Notes: a model not told the origin generated them from the letters alone. A stretch of DNA of 64,000 nucleotides from Billgrantia sulfidoxydans (GCF_017868775.1 NZ_CP053381.1:992001-1056000); one strand, 5' to 3'. Numbered from the stretch's first letter, positions 10,081 through 21,951 are shown. Made by a program: numbers and translations.

Positions 10081-11136
10081 ATGCGGCTTCCCGCTCCCGT
10101 ATTGGCCGTGACCAGCGGTGAGCCCGCCGGTATCGGCCCCGAGTTGACCCTGCAGCTGGCGCTGGAGAAAGCTCCTTCGGCCAGGATCGTGGCGGTGGGC
10201 GATCCGGCACTGCTGGGCGAGCGTGCCGAGCGGCTCGGCCTCGACGTCGAGCTGCACGCGTTGGCGCCGGGCGAGCCGGTGCCGGCAGCGCGCCTGGGCG
10301 TGCTACCGGTATGGCCGGTGGCGCTGCGTGAGCCGAGCCGGCCGGGCGAGCTCGCCGTGGCCAACGCCGGCTACGTGCTCGAGACCCTCGACGTGGCGAT
10401 CGCGGCCTGCCGCGAGCGGCAGGCCGATGCCATGGTCACCGCGCCGCTGCACAAGGGGGTGATCCTTGATGCCGGTCACGCCGGTTTCCGCGGCCACACC
10501 GAGTACCTGCGCGACGCCTGCGGCGCCGACGAGGTGGTGATGATGCTGGCCAGCGACAGCGCCCTGCATGCCGGACAGCCCGGCTGGCAAGGCAACGCGG
10601 CGCTGCGGGTGGCCCTGGCCACCACGCACCTGCCGCTGCGCGAGGTGGCCGACGCGATCACTGCAACGAGCCTCGAACGCATCCTGCGCATCCTGCACGC
10701 GGACCTGGTGCGCTGGTTCGGCGTCACGGCCCCGCGCATCGCCGTGTGCGGCCTCAATCCACACGCGGGGGAGGGCGGCCACTTGGGCCGCGAGGAGATC
10801 GAGGTGATCGCCCCCTGCCTCGAACGCCTGCGCCATGAAGGCTTCGCGCTTGACGGACCATTGCCGGCCGATACCCTGTTCACGCCGCGACATCTCGTCG
10901 GCGTCGATGCCGTGCTGGCGATGTATCATGACCAGGGCCTGCCGGTGCTCAAGTATGCCGGCTTCGGCCGAGCCGCCAACGTCACCCTGGGATTGCCGAT
11001 CATACGCACCTCGGTGGATCACGGCACCGCGCTGGATCTGGCCGGCCGTGGCCTGGCCGATGCGGGCAGCCTGCGGGTCGCCGTGGCGCTGGCCGCCGAG
11101 ATGGCCCGCCGCGGCTCGATCGCGGCCGCTTCCTGA
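10081..11136 (+). CDS. pdxA: 4-hydroxythreonine-4-phosphate dehydrogenase
   Basis: NAD-dependent, metal-requiring enzyme of DXP-dependent pyridoxal phosphate synthesis. The 351 residues begin with LAVTSGEPAGIGPELTL, typical of PdxA. VTAPLHKG and FRGHTEYL, with a metal-ligand histidine in GHTEYL, are present, as are CGLNPHAGEGG and MYHDQGLPVLKY with two further conserved histidines. It starts 5 nt after the surA stop and so belongs to the lptD operon. Confidence 0.96.
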   Translation: MRLPAPVLAVTSGEPAGIGPELTLQLALEKAPSARIVAVGDPALLGERAERLGLDVELHALAPGEPVPAARLGVLPVWPVALREPSRPGELAVANAGYVLETLDVAIAACRERQADAMVTAPLHKGVILDAGHAGFRGHTEYLRDACGADEVVMMLASDSALHAGQPGWQGNAALRVALATTHLPLREVADAITATSLERILRILHADLVRWFGVTAPRIAVCGLNPHAGEGGHLGREEIEVIAPCLERLRHEGFALDGPLPADTLFTPRHLVGVDAVLAMYHDQGLPVLKYAGFGRAANVTLGLPIIRTSVDHGTALDLAGRGLADAGSLRVAVALAAEMARRGSIAAAS

Positions 11137-11160
11137 CGAACGACAGACAAGGACACTTGC

Positions 11161-11973
11161 ATGGCATCGCGCCCGCCGGTTCATCGCGCTCGCAAGCGCT
11201 TCGGCCAGAACTTCCTGCGTGACCCCGGCATCATTTCGCGCATCGTGCGCGCCATCGCCCCGCGTCCCGGCGACCGGCTGGTCGAGATCGGCCCCGGCCA
11301 GGGCGCCCTGACCGAGCCGCTGATCGAGGCGGCGGGCGGCCACCTCGAGGTGATCGAGCTGGACCGGGACCTGGTCCCGGGGCTGCGCGTGCAGTTCTTC
11401 AACTACCCCGGTTTCGTCGTCCACGAGGGCGATGCGCTGAAGTTCGACTTTCGGGCGCTGCGCGGCGATGGCGAGCCGTTGCGGGTGGTGGGCAATCTGC
11501 CCTACAACATCTCGACCCCGCTGATCGGCCATCTGCTCGAGGCCGGCGATGCCATCGCCGACATGCACTTCATGCTGCAGAAGGAAGTGGTCGAGCGCCT
11601 GGCTGCCAAGCCGGGCGGCGCCGACTGGGGCCGGCTGTCGGTCATGGCCCAGTACCGCTGCCGCGTCGATGACCTGTTCACGGTGCCGCCGGAGGCGTTC
11701 GTGCCACGGCCCAAGGTCGACTCGGCCATCGTGCGGCTGACCCCCTTTGCCGAGCCGCCGTGGCCGGCCGCGGACGAGGCGCTATTGTTCCGCGTCGTGC
11801 GCCAGGCGTTCGCTCAACGGCGCAAGACCCTGCGCAACAATCTCAAGGGGCTGGTCGGGCACGAGGCCCTGACGGAACTCGGCATCGACCCCGCCCGGCG
11901 ACCCCAGACCCTCGCGGTGGAGGAATTCGTCCGCATCGCCAATCATCTGGCCGCTACGGAGACGACACCATGA
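11161..11973 (+). CDS. rsmA: 16S rRNA (adenine1518-N6/adenine1519-N6)-dimethyltransferase
   Basis: KsgA/RsmA, which dimethylates A1518 and A1519 of 16S rRNA late in 30S assembly. 270 residues with the start [14 protein letters not shown]-binding motif [10 protein letters not shown] and catalytic motif NLPYNIS. The C-terminal [11 protein letters not shown] helix is typical. The stop overlaps the apaG ATG (ATGA). Confidence 0.97.
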   Translation: MASRPPVHRARKRFGQNFLRDPGIISRIVRAIAPRPGDRLVEIGPGQGALTEPLIEAAGGHLEVIELDRDLVPGLRVQFFNYPGFVVHEGDALKFDFRALRGDGEPLRVVGNLPYNISTPLIGHLLEAGDAIADMHFMLQKEVVERLAAKPGGADWGRLSVMAQYRCRVDDLFTVPPEAFVPRPKVDSAIVRLTPFAEPPWPAADEALLFRVVRQAFAQRRKTLRNNLKGLVGHEALTELGIDPARRPQTLAVEEFVRIANHLAATETTP

Positions 11974-12368
11974 CCCAGGTACCGGAGACGCCTTTGGAAC
12001 GGGAAGTGCTGGTCGACGTGGAGCCCGCCTTTCGCGACGACGAGTCCTCTCGCGACGAGTCGCGCTACGTGTTCAGCTATACCGTGACGATACACAATCA
12101 TTCGAAGCATAGCGTCCAGCTGTTGGCTCGCCACTGGCGCATCACCCAGGGCAGCGGCAAGGTGCAGGAGGTGCGCGGCAAGGGGGTGGTGGGGCAACAG
12201 CCGCTGATCGGCCCCGGCCAGACCTTCCGCTACACCAGCAGGGCCATTCTCGACGGGCCGGTCGGCGTGATGGAGGGGGCCTACACCTGCGTCGACACCG
12301 CCAGCCAGCGCCCCTTCGAGGTCGCCATCGCCCCCTTCCGCCTGGCCGGTCCCAACCAGGTACACTGA
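11970..12368 (+). CDS. apaG: Co2+/Mg2+ efflux protein ApaG
   Basis: 132 residues of a single DUF525 immunoglobulin-like fold. [52 protein letters not shown] and MEGAYTC follow the family order. The function is not firmly established; it has been linked to cobalt resistance and magnesium. The start is set by the ATGA overlap with rsmA; apaH follows. Confidence 0.95.
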   Translation: MTQVPETPLEREVLVDVEPAFRDDESSRDESRYVFSYTVTIHNHSKHSVQLLARHWRITQGSGKVQEVRGKGVVGQQPLIGPGQTFRYTSRAILDGPVGVMEGAYTCVDTASQRPFEVAIAPFRLAGPNQVH

Positions 12369-12371
12369 CGT

Positions 12372-12398
12372 CGGCGGCCTGAGGGCTCTCGGCCGCCG
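12372..12398 (+). other. stem-loop between apaG and apaH
   Basis: CGGCGGCC (12372-12379) pairs with GGCCGCCG (12391-12398), with a short inner GAG/CTC helix. No U-run follows. It is more likely a processing or attenuating hairpin within the operon than a full terminator. Confidence 0.4.
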
Positions 12399-12428
12399 GA
12401 TATCCAACGCGACGCAAGGGAAAGTGCC

Positions 12429-13256
12429 ATGACCGTCTATGCCGTCGGCGACCTGCAGGGCTGTCACGCCGAGTTCGTCGAACTGCTGGAGCGGATCGAC
12501 TTCGACCCCGCCCGCGACCGGCTGTGGCTGGCCGGCGACCTGGTCAACCGCGGCCCCGAGTCGCTCGCCTGCCTGCGTGAGGTACGGGCGCTGGGCGATG
12601 CGGCGTCGACCGTGCTCGGCAATCACGACCTGCATCTGCTGGCGGTGGCGCGCGGCGGGGCGCGGCTCAATCGCAAGGATACCCTCGACGAGATCCTCTC
12701 CGCCCCCGACCGCGAGCCGCTGCTCGACTGGTTGCAGTCGCGCCCGTTGCTGGTGCGCCAGGATTTTGCGGACCATGAAGATACGCTGATGACCCATGCG
12801 GGGCTTCTTCCCCGCTGGTCCGCGGACGAGGCGGCCGCACTGGCCGCGGAGGTCGAGGCGCGGCTCGCCAGCGAAAGCAGCGGGGCCTTCCTCGAGCGCA
12901 TGTACGGCAACGAACCGTCATGCTGGCAGGCCTCCCTCGACGGCATCGATCGCCTGCGCGTCATCGTCAACGTGCTGACACGCATGCGCTTCATCGATGC
13001 CGACGGTTGCCTCGATTTCCGCGCTAAGGAGGGGCTCGACAGCGCCCCGGCGGGCTTCGCCCCCTGGTTCCGCTACCCTCGCCGCGATGACGTACGGCTG
13101 CTGTTCGGCCACTGGGCGGCCCTGGAGGGGCGTGCCGAGGGCGCCCGGGTACGCACCGAGGCGCTGGATACCGGCTGCGTCTGGGGCGGCTGCCTCACCG
13201 CGCTGAACCTCACCACCGGCGAACGCATCGGCGTGCCCGGTCGCCGGCGCCGCTGA
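12429..13256 (+). CDS. apaH: bis(5'-nucleosyl)-tetraphosphatase, symmetrical
   Basis: Hydrolyses Ap4A to two ADP and removes Np4 caps from RNA. 275 residues of the PPP metallophosphatase fold: GDLQGCHAEF, GDLVNRGPES and GNHDLHLLA supply the dinuclear metal ligands, and THAGLLPRW is the fourth motif. The C-terminal GHWAALEG and LDTGCVWGG are typical of ApaH. It is the last gene of the lptD-to-apaH run. Confidence 0.96.
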   Translation: MTVYAVGDLQGCHAEFVELLERIDFDPARDRLWLAGDLVNRGPESLACLREVRALGDAASTVLGNHDLHLLAVARGGARLNRKDTLDEILSAPDREPLLDWLQSRPLLVRQDFADHEDTLMTHAGLLPRWSADEAAALAAEVEARLASESSGAFLERMYGNEPSCWQASLDGIDRLRVIVNVLTRMRFIDADGCLDFRAKEGLDSAPAGFAPWFRYPRRDDVRLLFGHWAALEGRAEGARVRTEALDTGCVWGGCLTALNLTTGERIGVPGRRRR

Positions 13257-13286
13257 TCACGCTCACCACCGAATTCGGGAGGCCCG

Positions 13287-13622
13287 ATGGCAACCCCATT
13301 CCAGCATCTGACGATCGACACCCTCGAGCGCTGGCTCGAGAACGACACCTCGCTCACCCTGGTCGACATCCGCGATCCGACGAGCTTCGCCGGCGGCCAT
13401 ATCCCCGGTAGCCGCCACCTCGACAATGACAGCGTCGCCGCGCTGTTCGAGGCGGCCCCCCGCGAACGTCCGCTGGTGGTGGTGTGCTATCACGGCCACT
13501 CCAGCCAGCAGGCGGCGGCCTGGCTGGCGGGGCAGGGCTTCAGCGAGGTCTACAGCCTCGACGGCGGCTTCAGCGAGTGGGAGTATCGCCTGCCCGGACG
13601 GGTGGAGCGTGGCGGCCCATGA
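13287..13622 (+). CDS. glpE: thiosulfate sulfurtransferase GlpE
   Basis: Single-domain rhodanese of 111 residues, moving sulfane sulfur from thiosulfate to cyanide or thioredoxin. The active-site loop VCYHGHSS carries the catalytic cysteine near residue 67, and this six-residue loop is the GlpE type. [18 protein letters not shown] is the standard rhodanese N-terminal motif. The stop overlaps the cca start (ATGA). Confidence 0.93.
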   Translation: MATPFQHLTIDTLERWLENDTSLTLVDIRDPTSFAGGHIPGSRHLDNDSVAALFEAAPRERPLVVVCYHGHSSQQAAAWLAGQGFSEVYSLDGGFSEWEYRLPGRVERGGP

Positions 13623-14758
13623 GCGCAGCGCGCGACCGTTCGACCGAAGGGCTCGAGGTCTACCGCGTGGGTGGCGCCGTGCGCGATGCCCGGCTGGGCT
13701 GGCCCACCGCCGACACCGACTGGGTGGTGGTGGGGGCGACCCCCGCAGAGATGCAACGCCGCGGCTTCCGCCCGGTGGGGCGCGACTTTCCCGTGTTCCT
13801 GCATCCCGAGACTCACGAGGAGTACGCCTTGGCGCGTACCGAGCGCAAGTCCGGCCATGGCTACACGGGCTTCGAGGTCCACGCCAGCCCCGATGTGACG
13901 CTGGAGGAGGACCTGGCCCGCCGCGACCTGACCATCAATGCCATGGCCGAGACCCCGGAGGGGGAGCTGGTCGACCCCTACGGCGGCCAGCAGGATCTCA
14001 GTGCCAAGGTGCTGCGCCATGTCTCGCCGGCCTTCGTCGAGGATCCGCTGCGGGTGCTGCGCACCGCGCGTTTTCTAGCGCGCTACGCCCGGCTCGGCTT
14101 CGTCATTGCCGGCGAGACACGGGCGCTGATGGGCGAGCTCGCGACGAGCGGCGAACTCACCCATCTGGTTGCCGAGCGGGTCTGGACCGAGACCGAGAAG
14201 GCCCTGGCGGAGGCGGACCCGGCGGTCTACTTCCGTACCCTGCACGAATGCGGCGCGCTGACGCCCCTGATGCCGGAGCTCGTCGAGGAGGAGGCGGCGT
14301 TCGAGCGAGCGCTGGCGAGGCTCGCCAGGTTGCCCGGCGACCTGTCCGAGGAGGAGCGCCCCCGCTGGCGCTGGGCGCGGTTGGTGGAACACCTTAGTGA
14401 TGCCCGCCAGGCGGCGCTGGCCGAGCGCCTGCGCCTGCCGCGTCGCTATCGCGACCTGGGGCGCCAGGCTGCGCTCACCCGCCAGCTGCGCCAGCAGGCG
14501 GCGCCCGGCGCGGACGACGTGAAAGCGTGGTTGGACGGCATTGATGCCTGGCGGCGCGACGAACGTGTGCCACCTCTGATCGCGCTGGTGGCACTGGACG
14601 CCCCGGGCCTGGCCGAGCGGCTCGCGCGGGCCTGGCGGGCGGTGTCGCAACTGGAGGCGAGGCGCCTGGTGGCGGAGGGCTTTCACGGCGGTGAGCTGGG
14701 CCGGGAGCTGGCCCGCCGGCGCCGGGCCATCCTCGTGCGGGAGCTGTCGGGCGACTGA
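13619..14758 (+). CDS. cca: CCA tRNA nucleotidyltransferase
   Basis: Adds or repairs the 3' CCA of tRNAs. 379 residues: class II nucleotidyltransferase head with VGGAVRD, metal-binding [18 protein letters not shown] and the [15 protein letters not shown] helix. It is shorter than E. coli Cca (412) and no HD phosphohydrolase domain is recognisable at the C-terminus. The start is set by the ATGA overlap with glpE, although the frame opens 45 codons earlier. Confidence 0.93.
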   Translation: MSAARDRSTEGLEVYRVGGAVRDARLGWPTADTDWVVVGATPAEMQRRGFRPVGRDFPVFLHPETHEEYALARTERKSGHGYTGFEVHASPDVTLEEDLARRDLTINAMAETPEGELVDPYGGQQDLSAKVLRHVSPAFVEDPLRVLRTARFLARYARLGFVIAGETRALMGELATSGELTHLVAERVWTETEKALAEADPAVYFRTLHECGALTPLMPELVEEEAAFERALARLARLPGDLSEEERPRWRWARLVEHLSDARQAALAERLRLPRRYRDLGRQAALTRQLRQQAAPGADDVKAWLDGIDAWRRDERVPPLIALVALDAPGLAERLARAWRAVSQLEARRLVAEGFHGGELGRELARRRRAILVRELSGD

Positions 14759-14783
14759 GCCGTGCCGGTGGGGCTGGCGCCGG

Positions 14784-15293
14784 TTAACGCGGCGCCGCGC
14801 GCGGCCAATCGAACGCGATCGGCCACAGCCGCTGCTGGCCGGGGTCGAAGGCCGACCATAGTTCGGCGTAGGTTCGCCCATCGACGGGGTGCGGTGTGTC
14901 CGGCAGCAGTTCGGATAGCGGCCGCAGCACGAAGGCGTGATGCAGGATCTCGCCGCGCGGGAGCATGACGCCGTCATGCTCGCCGACGAGGTCGCCTACC
15001 GTGAGCAGATCGATATCCAGCGTGCGCGGGCTGAACTTGGGCGTGCCCTCGCGTCGGCCGTGGTCCCGCTCGATACGCTTGCACCAGGCCTGCAGCTCTC
15101 CGACCGACCAGTCGCTGTCGAACGCTGCCACCAGGTTGTAGAAGTTGTGGCCATCCTCGAAGCCCACGGGCTCGCTCTCGTAGACGCGCGAGACGACGAG
15201 ACCGGTAAAGGTGGCATCGAGGAGGTCCAGGCAGCAGCGGACATGGTGCTCGCGGTCGATGTTACTGCCGATGCTGACGCTGACGCGGGTCAT
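14784..15293 (-). CDS. folK: 2-amino-4-hydroxy-6-hydroxymethyldihydropteridine diphosphokinase
   Basis: Pyrophosphorylates hydroxymethyldihydropterin in folate synthesis. About 169 residues: VSIGSNIDRE near the N-terminus, VYESEPVGFEDGHNFYN, and the signature FSPRTLDIDLL with Mg-binding aspartates. The ATG at 15293 (MTRVSVSIGSN) overlaps the folB stop (ATGA), favouring it over a start six codons upstream. Convergent with cca; a GC-rich 7-bp stem-loop at 14776-14796 straddles its 3' end. Confidence 0.93.
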   Translation of the reverse strand: MTRVSVSIGSNIDREHHVRCCLDLLDATFTGLVVSRVYESEPVGFEDGHNFYNLVAAFDSDWSVGELQAWCKRIERDHGRREGTPKFSPRTLDIDLLTVGDLVGEHDGVMLPRGEILHHAFVLRPLSELLPDTPHPVDGRTYAELWSAFDPGQQRLWPIAFDWPRAAPR

Positions 15294-15658
15294 CGCGCGC
15301 TCCCCTGGCAAGTACCCCGTTCGATGCGCACGCCCACGGCCGCGGCGGCTGGCACCGCGCCCGGCTTGCGCAGCGTCAGCCGCAGCCAGGGCACGCCAAA
15401 TTCTTGCATCAACAGCTGTGCGAGGCGTTCGGCGAAGGTCTCGACCAGGGCGTAGTCGTGCTCGTCGGCGAAGCCGGCGATGCGCTGGCTGACGGCGGCG
15501 TAATCGAGCGTCTTTGCCAGGTCGTCGTCGGCCGCTGCCGGGCGGATGTCGGTGGCCAGTTCCAGGTCGAGCGTCAGCCGCTGGCGGATGGTGCGCTCCC
15601 AGTCATAAACGCCGATGACCGTCTCGATCTCGAGAGACTCGATCAGTATGCGGTCCAT
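15290..15658 (-). CDS. folB: dihydroneopterin aldolase
   Basis: Cleaves dihydroneopterin to hydroxymethyldihydropterin, the substrate of FolK. 122 residues with the standard opening MDRILIESLEIETVIGVYDW and the strand ALVETFAERLAQLL. The open frame runs 34 codons further upstream, but the family N-terminus fixes the ATG at 15658. It is coupled to folK. Confidence 0.93.
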   Translation of the reverse strand: MDRILIESLEIETVIGVYDWERTIRQRLTLDLELATDIRPAAADDDLAKTLDYAAVSQRIAGFADEHDYALVETFAERLAQLLMQEFGVPWLRLTLRKPGAVPAAAAVGVRIERGTCQGSAR

Positions 15659-15793
15659 GCGCGGCTCCCATCGGAAAAAACGAAGGCCCGATTGTACTGA
15701 GCGCTGTGGGGGAATGACAGGTCCATGGCGCTGTCCCCGGGGCGCCGGGGCTGGCATCATGCAGCGATGGGCGCATGAGGGAGGCGGGACCGG

Positions 15794-16384
15794 GTGACGG
15801 TCGAAGGGCTACTGCTGCTGTTGGGGCTGGCGTTGCTGGGCTACGTCAGCGGTTCCTGCTTGGGGGCGCTGTGGATCTGCCGCCTGGCGGGCGTCGGCGA
15901 TCCTCGCCGGGAGGGCTCGGGCAACCCGGGCTTCTCCAATGTGCTGCGCCTGCATGGGCGGCGGCTGGCGGCGGCGACCCTGCTGCTCGACGCCGTGAAG
16001 GGCATGCCTGTGCTGTGGCTGGCCATGGGGCTGGGCCTGGCGCCATGGGCCCAGGGGGCGGTGGGGCTGGCGGTGCTGCTGGGGCACAGCTACCCGCCCT
16101 GGCATCGCTTCCGCGGCGGCAAGGCGGTGGCCAGCGCCTTCGGTGTACTGCTGGTGCTGACGCCTTGGGTGGCGCTGTGCTGCGCTGCGCTGTGGACGTT
16201 GCTGGCCTGGCGAGTGCGTACGGCCGCCGTGGCATCCCTGGCCAGTGCCGGGATCGCCCCGCTGGCCAGCCTGTGGCTGGCGCCGGACTACGTGTGGGTC
16301 GTGATGGCCTTCACCGCTCTGGTGCTGGTGCGGCACCTGCTCAACATCCATCGGCTGCGCCACGGTGACGAGCCGGGGCTCTAG
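15794..16384 (+). CDS. plsY: glycerol-3-phosphate acyltransferase PlsY
   Basis: Acylates glycerol-3-phosphate from acyl-phosphate, the first step of phospholipid synthesis in the inner membrane. 196 residues with about five hydrophobic segments. Motif 1 reads [12 protein letters not shown] (usual GSGNPGATNVLR), motif 2 [11 protein letters not shown] (usual GGKG), and motif 3 [14 protein letters not shown]. The motif 1 and 2 changes are non-standard. The start is GTG at 15794. The stop overlaps the convergent tsaD stop by 4 nt; plsY and tsaD are commonly adjacent and divergent or convergent in gammaproteobacteria. Confidence 0.9.
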   Translation: MTVEGLLLLLGLALLGYVSGSCLGALWICRLAGVGDPRREGSGNPGFSNVLRLHGRRLAAATLLLDAVKGMPVLWLAMGLGLAPWAQGAVGLAVLLGHSYPPWHRFRGGKAVASAFGVLLVLTPWVALCCAALWTLLAWRVRTAAVASLASAGIAPLASLWLAPDYVWVVMAFTALVLVRHLLNIHRLRHGDEPGL

Positions 16385-17418
16385 GTGCCGGTCGGTGCCG
16401 CGAGGGTCTCCATCGGCCAGCGCGGCACCGCTTTCATCTGGCCGAGTGCGTCGCGCTCCCCGGCCAGCAGGCGGCGGGCGCCGGCCAGGGCGATCATGGC
16501 GCCGTTGTCGGTGCAGAAGCGGCCGCGGGGGTAGTAGACCCGTACGCCGCGCTTCTCGGCCTCGTGGGCCAGGCGCTCGCGCAGGCGCGCGTTGGCGCTC
16601 ACCCCGCCGGCCATCACCAGCCGCTTGAGGCCGGTGTCGTCCAGCGCCCGGCGGCACTTGATCACCAGGGTATCCACTACCGCTTCCTCGAAGGCCCGGG
16701 CCACGTCGGCGCGCGCCTGCTCGTCGAGCTCGCCGGCCTGGTCGAGCTGGCGCAGGGTGGTCAAGGTATGGGTCTTGAGCCCCGAGAAGCTGAAGTCGAG
16801 ACCCGGGCGATCGGTCATCGGTCGCGGGAAGCGAAAGCGCTTCGGATCGCCCGATTCGGCCAGCCCGGCCACCTGCGGGCCGCCGGGGTAGGCCAGGCCG
16901 AGCATCTTGGCGGTCTTGTCGAAGGCCTCGCCGGCGGCGTCGTCGACCGACTCGCCCAGCAGGCGATAGCGGCCCTGGCCCCGGACCTCGACCAGCTGGG
17001 TATGGCCGCCGGAGACCAGCAGCGCGACGAAGGGAAAGTCGGGCGGCGACGCCTCGAGCATGGGCGCCATCAGATGGCCCTCCATGTGATGCACCCCGAG
17101 TACCGGGATGTCCAGCGCGCGGGCCATTCCGTGCGCGGTGCTGGCGCCGACCATCAGCGCCCCGACCAACCCCGGCCCGGCGGTATAGGCGATGGCGTCC
17201 AGCTCGCCGCGGGCCAGGCCGGCATCATCGAGTACCTGCTGGATCAGCGGCAGCAGGCGCCGGGTATGGTCGCGGGAGGCGAGTTCAGGCACCACGCCGC
17301 CGTACTCGGCATGCATGGCGATCTGGCTGTAGAGGGCGTCGGCCAGCAGGCCGCGGTCGGTGTCGTAGATCGCGACGCCGGTCTCGTCGCAGGAGGTCTC
17401 GATGCCAAGGACTCGCAT
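16381..17418 (-). CDS. tsaD: tRNA N6-adenosine threonylcarbamoyltransferase
   Basis: Catalytic subunit for t6A37 in ANN-decoding tRNAs, acting with TsaB/TsaE. 345 residues: N-terminal [12 protein letters not shown], metal-binding HMEGH at 111-115, SGGHTQLV, and the C-terminal [13 protein letters not shown] and CTDNGAMIA (metal Asp). Divergent from rpsU, as in E. coli. Confidence 0.97.
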   Translation of the reverse strand: MRVLGIETSCDETGVAIYDTDRGLLADALYSQIAMHAEYGGVVPELASRDHTRRLLPLIQQVLDDAGLARGELDAIAYTAGPGLVGALMVGASTAHGMARALDIPVLGVHHMEGHLMAPMLEASPPDFPFVALLVSGGHTQLVEVRGQGRYRLLGESVDDAAGEAFDKTAKMLGLAYPGGPQVAGLAESGDPKRFRFPRPMTDRPGLDFSFSGLKTHTLTTLRQLDQAGELDEQARADVARAFEEAVVDTLVIKCRRALDDTGLKRLVMAGGVSANARLRERLAHEAEKRGVRVYYPRGRFCTDNGAMIALAGARRLLAGERDALGQMKAVPRWPMETLAAPTGT

Positions 17419-17495
17419 GGTGCAGGCTCGTGAGGCGTGAAAGCCGGCATTCTAACAAATCGGGGCGCCGCCATCCCGCTTTCGGTCGCTGGAAT

Positions 17496-17524
17496 TTGCA
17501 ATGCTTGGCAGCGCCGACTAAACT
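17496..17524 (+). promoter_or_regulatory. putative promoter of the rpsU-dnaG-rpoD operon
   Basis: TTGCAA at 17496-17501 and TAAACT at 17519-17524 are separated by 17 bp, each with 4 of 6 consensus matches. A second candidate -10, TACAAT, lies at 17536-17541. Both are in the 223-nt gap divergent from tsaD. Confidence 0.35.
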
Positions 17525-17641
17525 ATCGTGCGCTGTACAATTGGGTCGTGCGCCCGGCAGGCCTGTCGCCAACGGCGGTGTGGTGTGTTAGAGGGCGTGC
17601 GTTCTAACCGAACTCAAGATTCTAAGGTAGGTGAGTGCTTA

Positions 17642-17857
17642 ATGCCTTCTGTCAAAGTACGTGATAACGAGCCGTTTGACGTCGCGCTGCGTCGCTTCAA
17701 GCGTTCCTGTGAAAAAGCCGGCATTCTCTCCGAGGTGCGTCGTCGCGAGCACTACGAGAAGCCGACTGCAGAGCGCAAGCGCAAGGCGGCCGCCGCGGTG
17801 AAGCGTCACGCCAAGAAGCTTCAGCGTGAGCGCAAGCGTTTCGAACGGCTCTATTGA
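17642..17857 (+). CDS. rpsU: 30S ribosomal protein S21
   Basis: 71-residue basic S21, involved in translation initiation. It has the typical opening [20 protein letters not shown] and the lysine/arginine-rich C-terminus. The ATG at 17642 follows AGGTAGGTGAG. First gene of the macromolecular synthesis operon. Confidence 0.97.
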   Translation: MPSVKVRDNEPFDVALRRFKRSCEKAGILSEVRRREHYEKPTAERKRKAAAAVKRHAKKLQRERKRFERLY

Positions 17858-17911
17858 TCCGTACTCGGGGAGTGCCGACGCCCTGGGCATCGGTGCTTCC
17901 GGAAGGATGAC

Positions 17912-17944
17912 CAAGCGGCTGCCGTCAGGTGGCCGCTTGTCTTT
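17912..17944 (+). terminator. intra-operon attenuator between rpsU and dnaG
   Basis: CAAGCGGC (17912-17919) pairs with GCCGCTTG (17932-17939), followed by TCTTT. In E. coli a partial terminator at the same place lets S21 be made in excess over primase; the position and structure suggest the same here. Confidence 0.65.
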
Positions 17945-18000
17945 CACGACCCGTTCCTCTCCCTGTTTCCATCACCCCGACGGGAGGTGGCGAGACCTGC

Positions 18001-19812
18001 ATGGCCGGCCAGATCCCTCAGCGTTTCATCGATGACCTGCTGGCGCGCGTCGACGTGGTCGAAGTGGTGGGCGAGCGGGTACAGCTGAAAAAGGCCGGGC
18101 GCAACTATTCCGGCCTGTGCCCTTTCCATCAGGAAAAGACGCCCTCCTTCACCGTCAGCGCCGACAAGCAGTTCTACCACTGCTTCGGCTGTGGTGCCCA
18201 TGGCAACGCCCTGCGCTTCCTGATGGAGTACGACAAGCTGCGCTTCCCCGAGGCGGTGGAGCAGCTGGCGTCGCGGCTGGGGCTCGAGGTGCCGCGCGAA
18301 GGCGACGACGATCCACGTGCCCAGGCGCGGGAACGCAAGCGTCAGGAAGGGGTCAACCTGCTCGAGCTCGCGGCCAGCTTCTATCGCGAGCGGCTGAAGA
18401 TGGCCGAGGGGCAGGCGGCGCGGGACTACCTGGCCCGGCGCGGTCTCTCCGAGGAGGTGCAGCGCGACTTCGGCATTGGCTATGCCCCGGACGACTGGGA
18501 GGCGCTCAAGCGCCACCTGAGCGCCCGCGACATTGCAGAGGCGGTGCAGGTCGAGTACGGCCTGCTGGTGCAGCGTGAGGAGAGCGGGCGGACCTACGAC
18601 CGCTTTCGCGACCGGGTCATGTTCCCGATCCGCGACGTGCGCGGGCGTACCATCGCCTTTGGCGGCCGGGTGCTGGGTGATGCCAAGCCCAAGTACCTCA
18701 ATTCCCCCGAGACGCCGGTGTTCCACAAGGGGCGTGAACTCTACGGGCTATTCGAGGCCAGGCAGGCCAACCCGCGGCTGGAGCGGGTGGTCATCGTCGA
18801 GGGCTACATGGACGTGGTGGCGCTGGCCCAGTTCGGCATCCGCAACGCCGTGGCCACCCTCGGCACCTCCACCAGCGAGGAGCACCTGTCACGGCTGTTT
18901 CGCATGGTCGATGAAGTGGTGTTCTGCTTCGACGGTGACAAGGCCGGGCGCCAGGCGGCCAGTCGCGCGCTGGAAACCGTGCTGCCGCAGATGATCGACG
19001 GGCGCGAGGCGCGCTTCCTGTTCCTGCCCGAAGGCGAGGATCCGGACACGCTGGTGCGCCGCGAAGGACCGGAGGCCTTCGAAGATCGGATCACCTGTGC
19101 CAGCCCGTTGTCGGAGTTCCTGTTCGACCAGGCGGCGCGGGGCCGGGACCTGGGGCGAGTCGAGGAGCGCGAGCGTTTCGCCAGCCAGGTGCTCAAGGCC
19201 GCGAGCCGCCTGCCGCGGGGCATGCTGCAGACGGTGCTGCTGGGGGAACTCGCGCGGCGCACCGGTGTCGATCCGTCTCGCTTCGAAGCGCTCCTGGCGG
19301 TGGACGAGGGGGCGCCGGTCGAGCCGAATGTCGCGCCTGCGGCCGCTCCTGTCGGGCAGGGGATGCCGGGCGATGCGCCGGCCAGGGAGGGCTCGCTGGG
19401 ACTGGTGGCGCGCGTGCTGCAGCTGCTGGTGCACGAGCCGGCGCTGGTCGACCGCCTGCCCGCCGAGGACGACTGGTGCCCCGAGGGAGAGGGAGATGCC
19501 GCGCTATGCCGCGAGCTGGTCCGGCTGTTGCGTGCCGGACGCTACCGCAGCCCCCAGGTGGTGCTGGCCCATTTCCAGGGCAGCGCTCAGGGCGAGCGGT
19601 TGGCTCGCCTGGCGCGGCGCGAGATGCTGATTCCCCGCGAGGCGCGAGGCAAGGAGCTGGAGGGGCTGGTCGACTATCTCGTGCGTCATCGCCAGCGCCA
19701 GTCGCCGCAGGAGGAGTTCGAGGCACTGCTGGCGAGGGAGCGCGGGGGCGAGCGGCTCTCGCTGGAGGCGAGGCGGCGCCTGCAGGAGTTGCTGGTCGAG
19801 CTGGCGCGCTGA
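18001..19812 (+). CDS. dnaG: DNA primase
   Basis: Makes RNA primers for replication, working with DnaB. 603 residues: CHC2 zinc finger (CPFHQEKTPSFTV ... HCFGCGAHGNAL, about residues 40-70), catalytic core, and TOPRIM domain with EGYMDVVALA and the FDGDKAG acidic motif. A divergent C-terminal DnaB-binding region runs from about 430. The ATG at 18001 gives the standard start MAGQIPQRFIDDLLARVDVV; the longer frame is not supported. Confidence 0.96.
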   Translation: MAGQIPQRFIDDLLARVDVVEVVGERVQLKKAGRNYSGLCPFHQEKTPSFTVSADKQFYHCFGCGAHGNALRFLMEYDKLRFPEAVEQLASRLGLEVPREGDDDPRAQARERKRQEGVNLLELAASFYRERLKMAEGQAARDYLARRGLSEEVQRDFGIGYAPDDWEALKRHLSARDIAEAVQVEYGLLVQREESGRTYDRFRDRVMFPIRDVRGRTIAFGGRVLGDAKPKYLNSPETPVFHKGRELYGLFEARQANPRLERVVIVEGYMDVVALAQFGIRNAVATLGTSTSEEHLSRLFRMVDEVVFCFDGDKAGRQAASRALETVLPQMIDGREARFLFLPEGEDPDTLVRREGPEAFEDRITCASPLSEFLFDQAARGRDLGRVEERERFASQVLKAASRLPRGMLQTVLLGELARRTGVDPSRFEALLAVDEGAPVEPNVAPAAAPVGQGMPGDAPAREGSLGLVARVLQLLVHEPALVDRLPAEDDWCPEGEGDAALCRELVRLLRAGRYRSPQVVLAHFQGSAQGERLARLARREMLIPREARGKELEGLVDYLVRHRQRQSPQEEFEALLARERGGERLSLEARRRLQELLVELAR

Positions 19813-20029
19813 GCGGTGGGGTTGTTTTCCCCGCGCTTCACCCCCACACAGGAGTATGGCGGTCAAGGCGCAGACGGCATAACCGTTTAAACTAACACAC
19901 CTGAGTGTTCGAGCAAATGGGTCGCACTGGCGGGGTCGCGAGGTTTCCCGCTATACTATTGGGCTTCATGAGTTTTCTCCACCCCAGCGCTTCAGGTGCT
20001 TCATTCTTCTTCGTCGAGATAGGGTTTCT
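19813..20029 (+). promoter_or_regulatory. dnaG-rpoD intergenic leader, possible internal promoter
   Basis: 217 nt. A GC-rich stem of the GGGG...CCCC kind (near 19817-19834) follows dnaG. A TATACT -10-like element lies at 19952-19957 with no good -35 at 17 bp. In E. coli this gap holds heat-inducible promoters for rpoD; no convincing sigma-32 match was found here. Otherwise unremarkable. Confidence 0.3.
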
Positions 20030-21889
<1,860 letters not shown>

Positions 21890-21915
21890 TTTAAAGCCCC
21901 GACAGCCCGGGATGA

Positions 21916-21951
21916 CAGGACGCCCACGGCCGCATGGCTGTGGGCGTCCTG
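21916..21951 (+). terminator. terminator after rpoD
   Basis: CAGGACGCCCAC (21916-21927) pairs perfectly with GTGGGCGTCCTG (21940-21951) 26 nt after the rpoD stop. The following T-run is short (CTTT). Confidence 0.65.
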
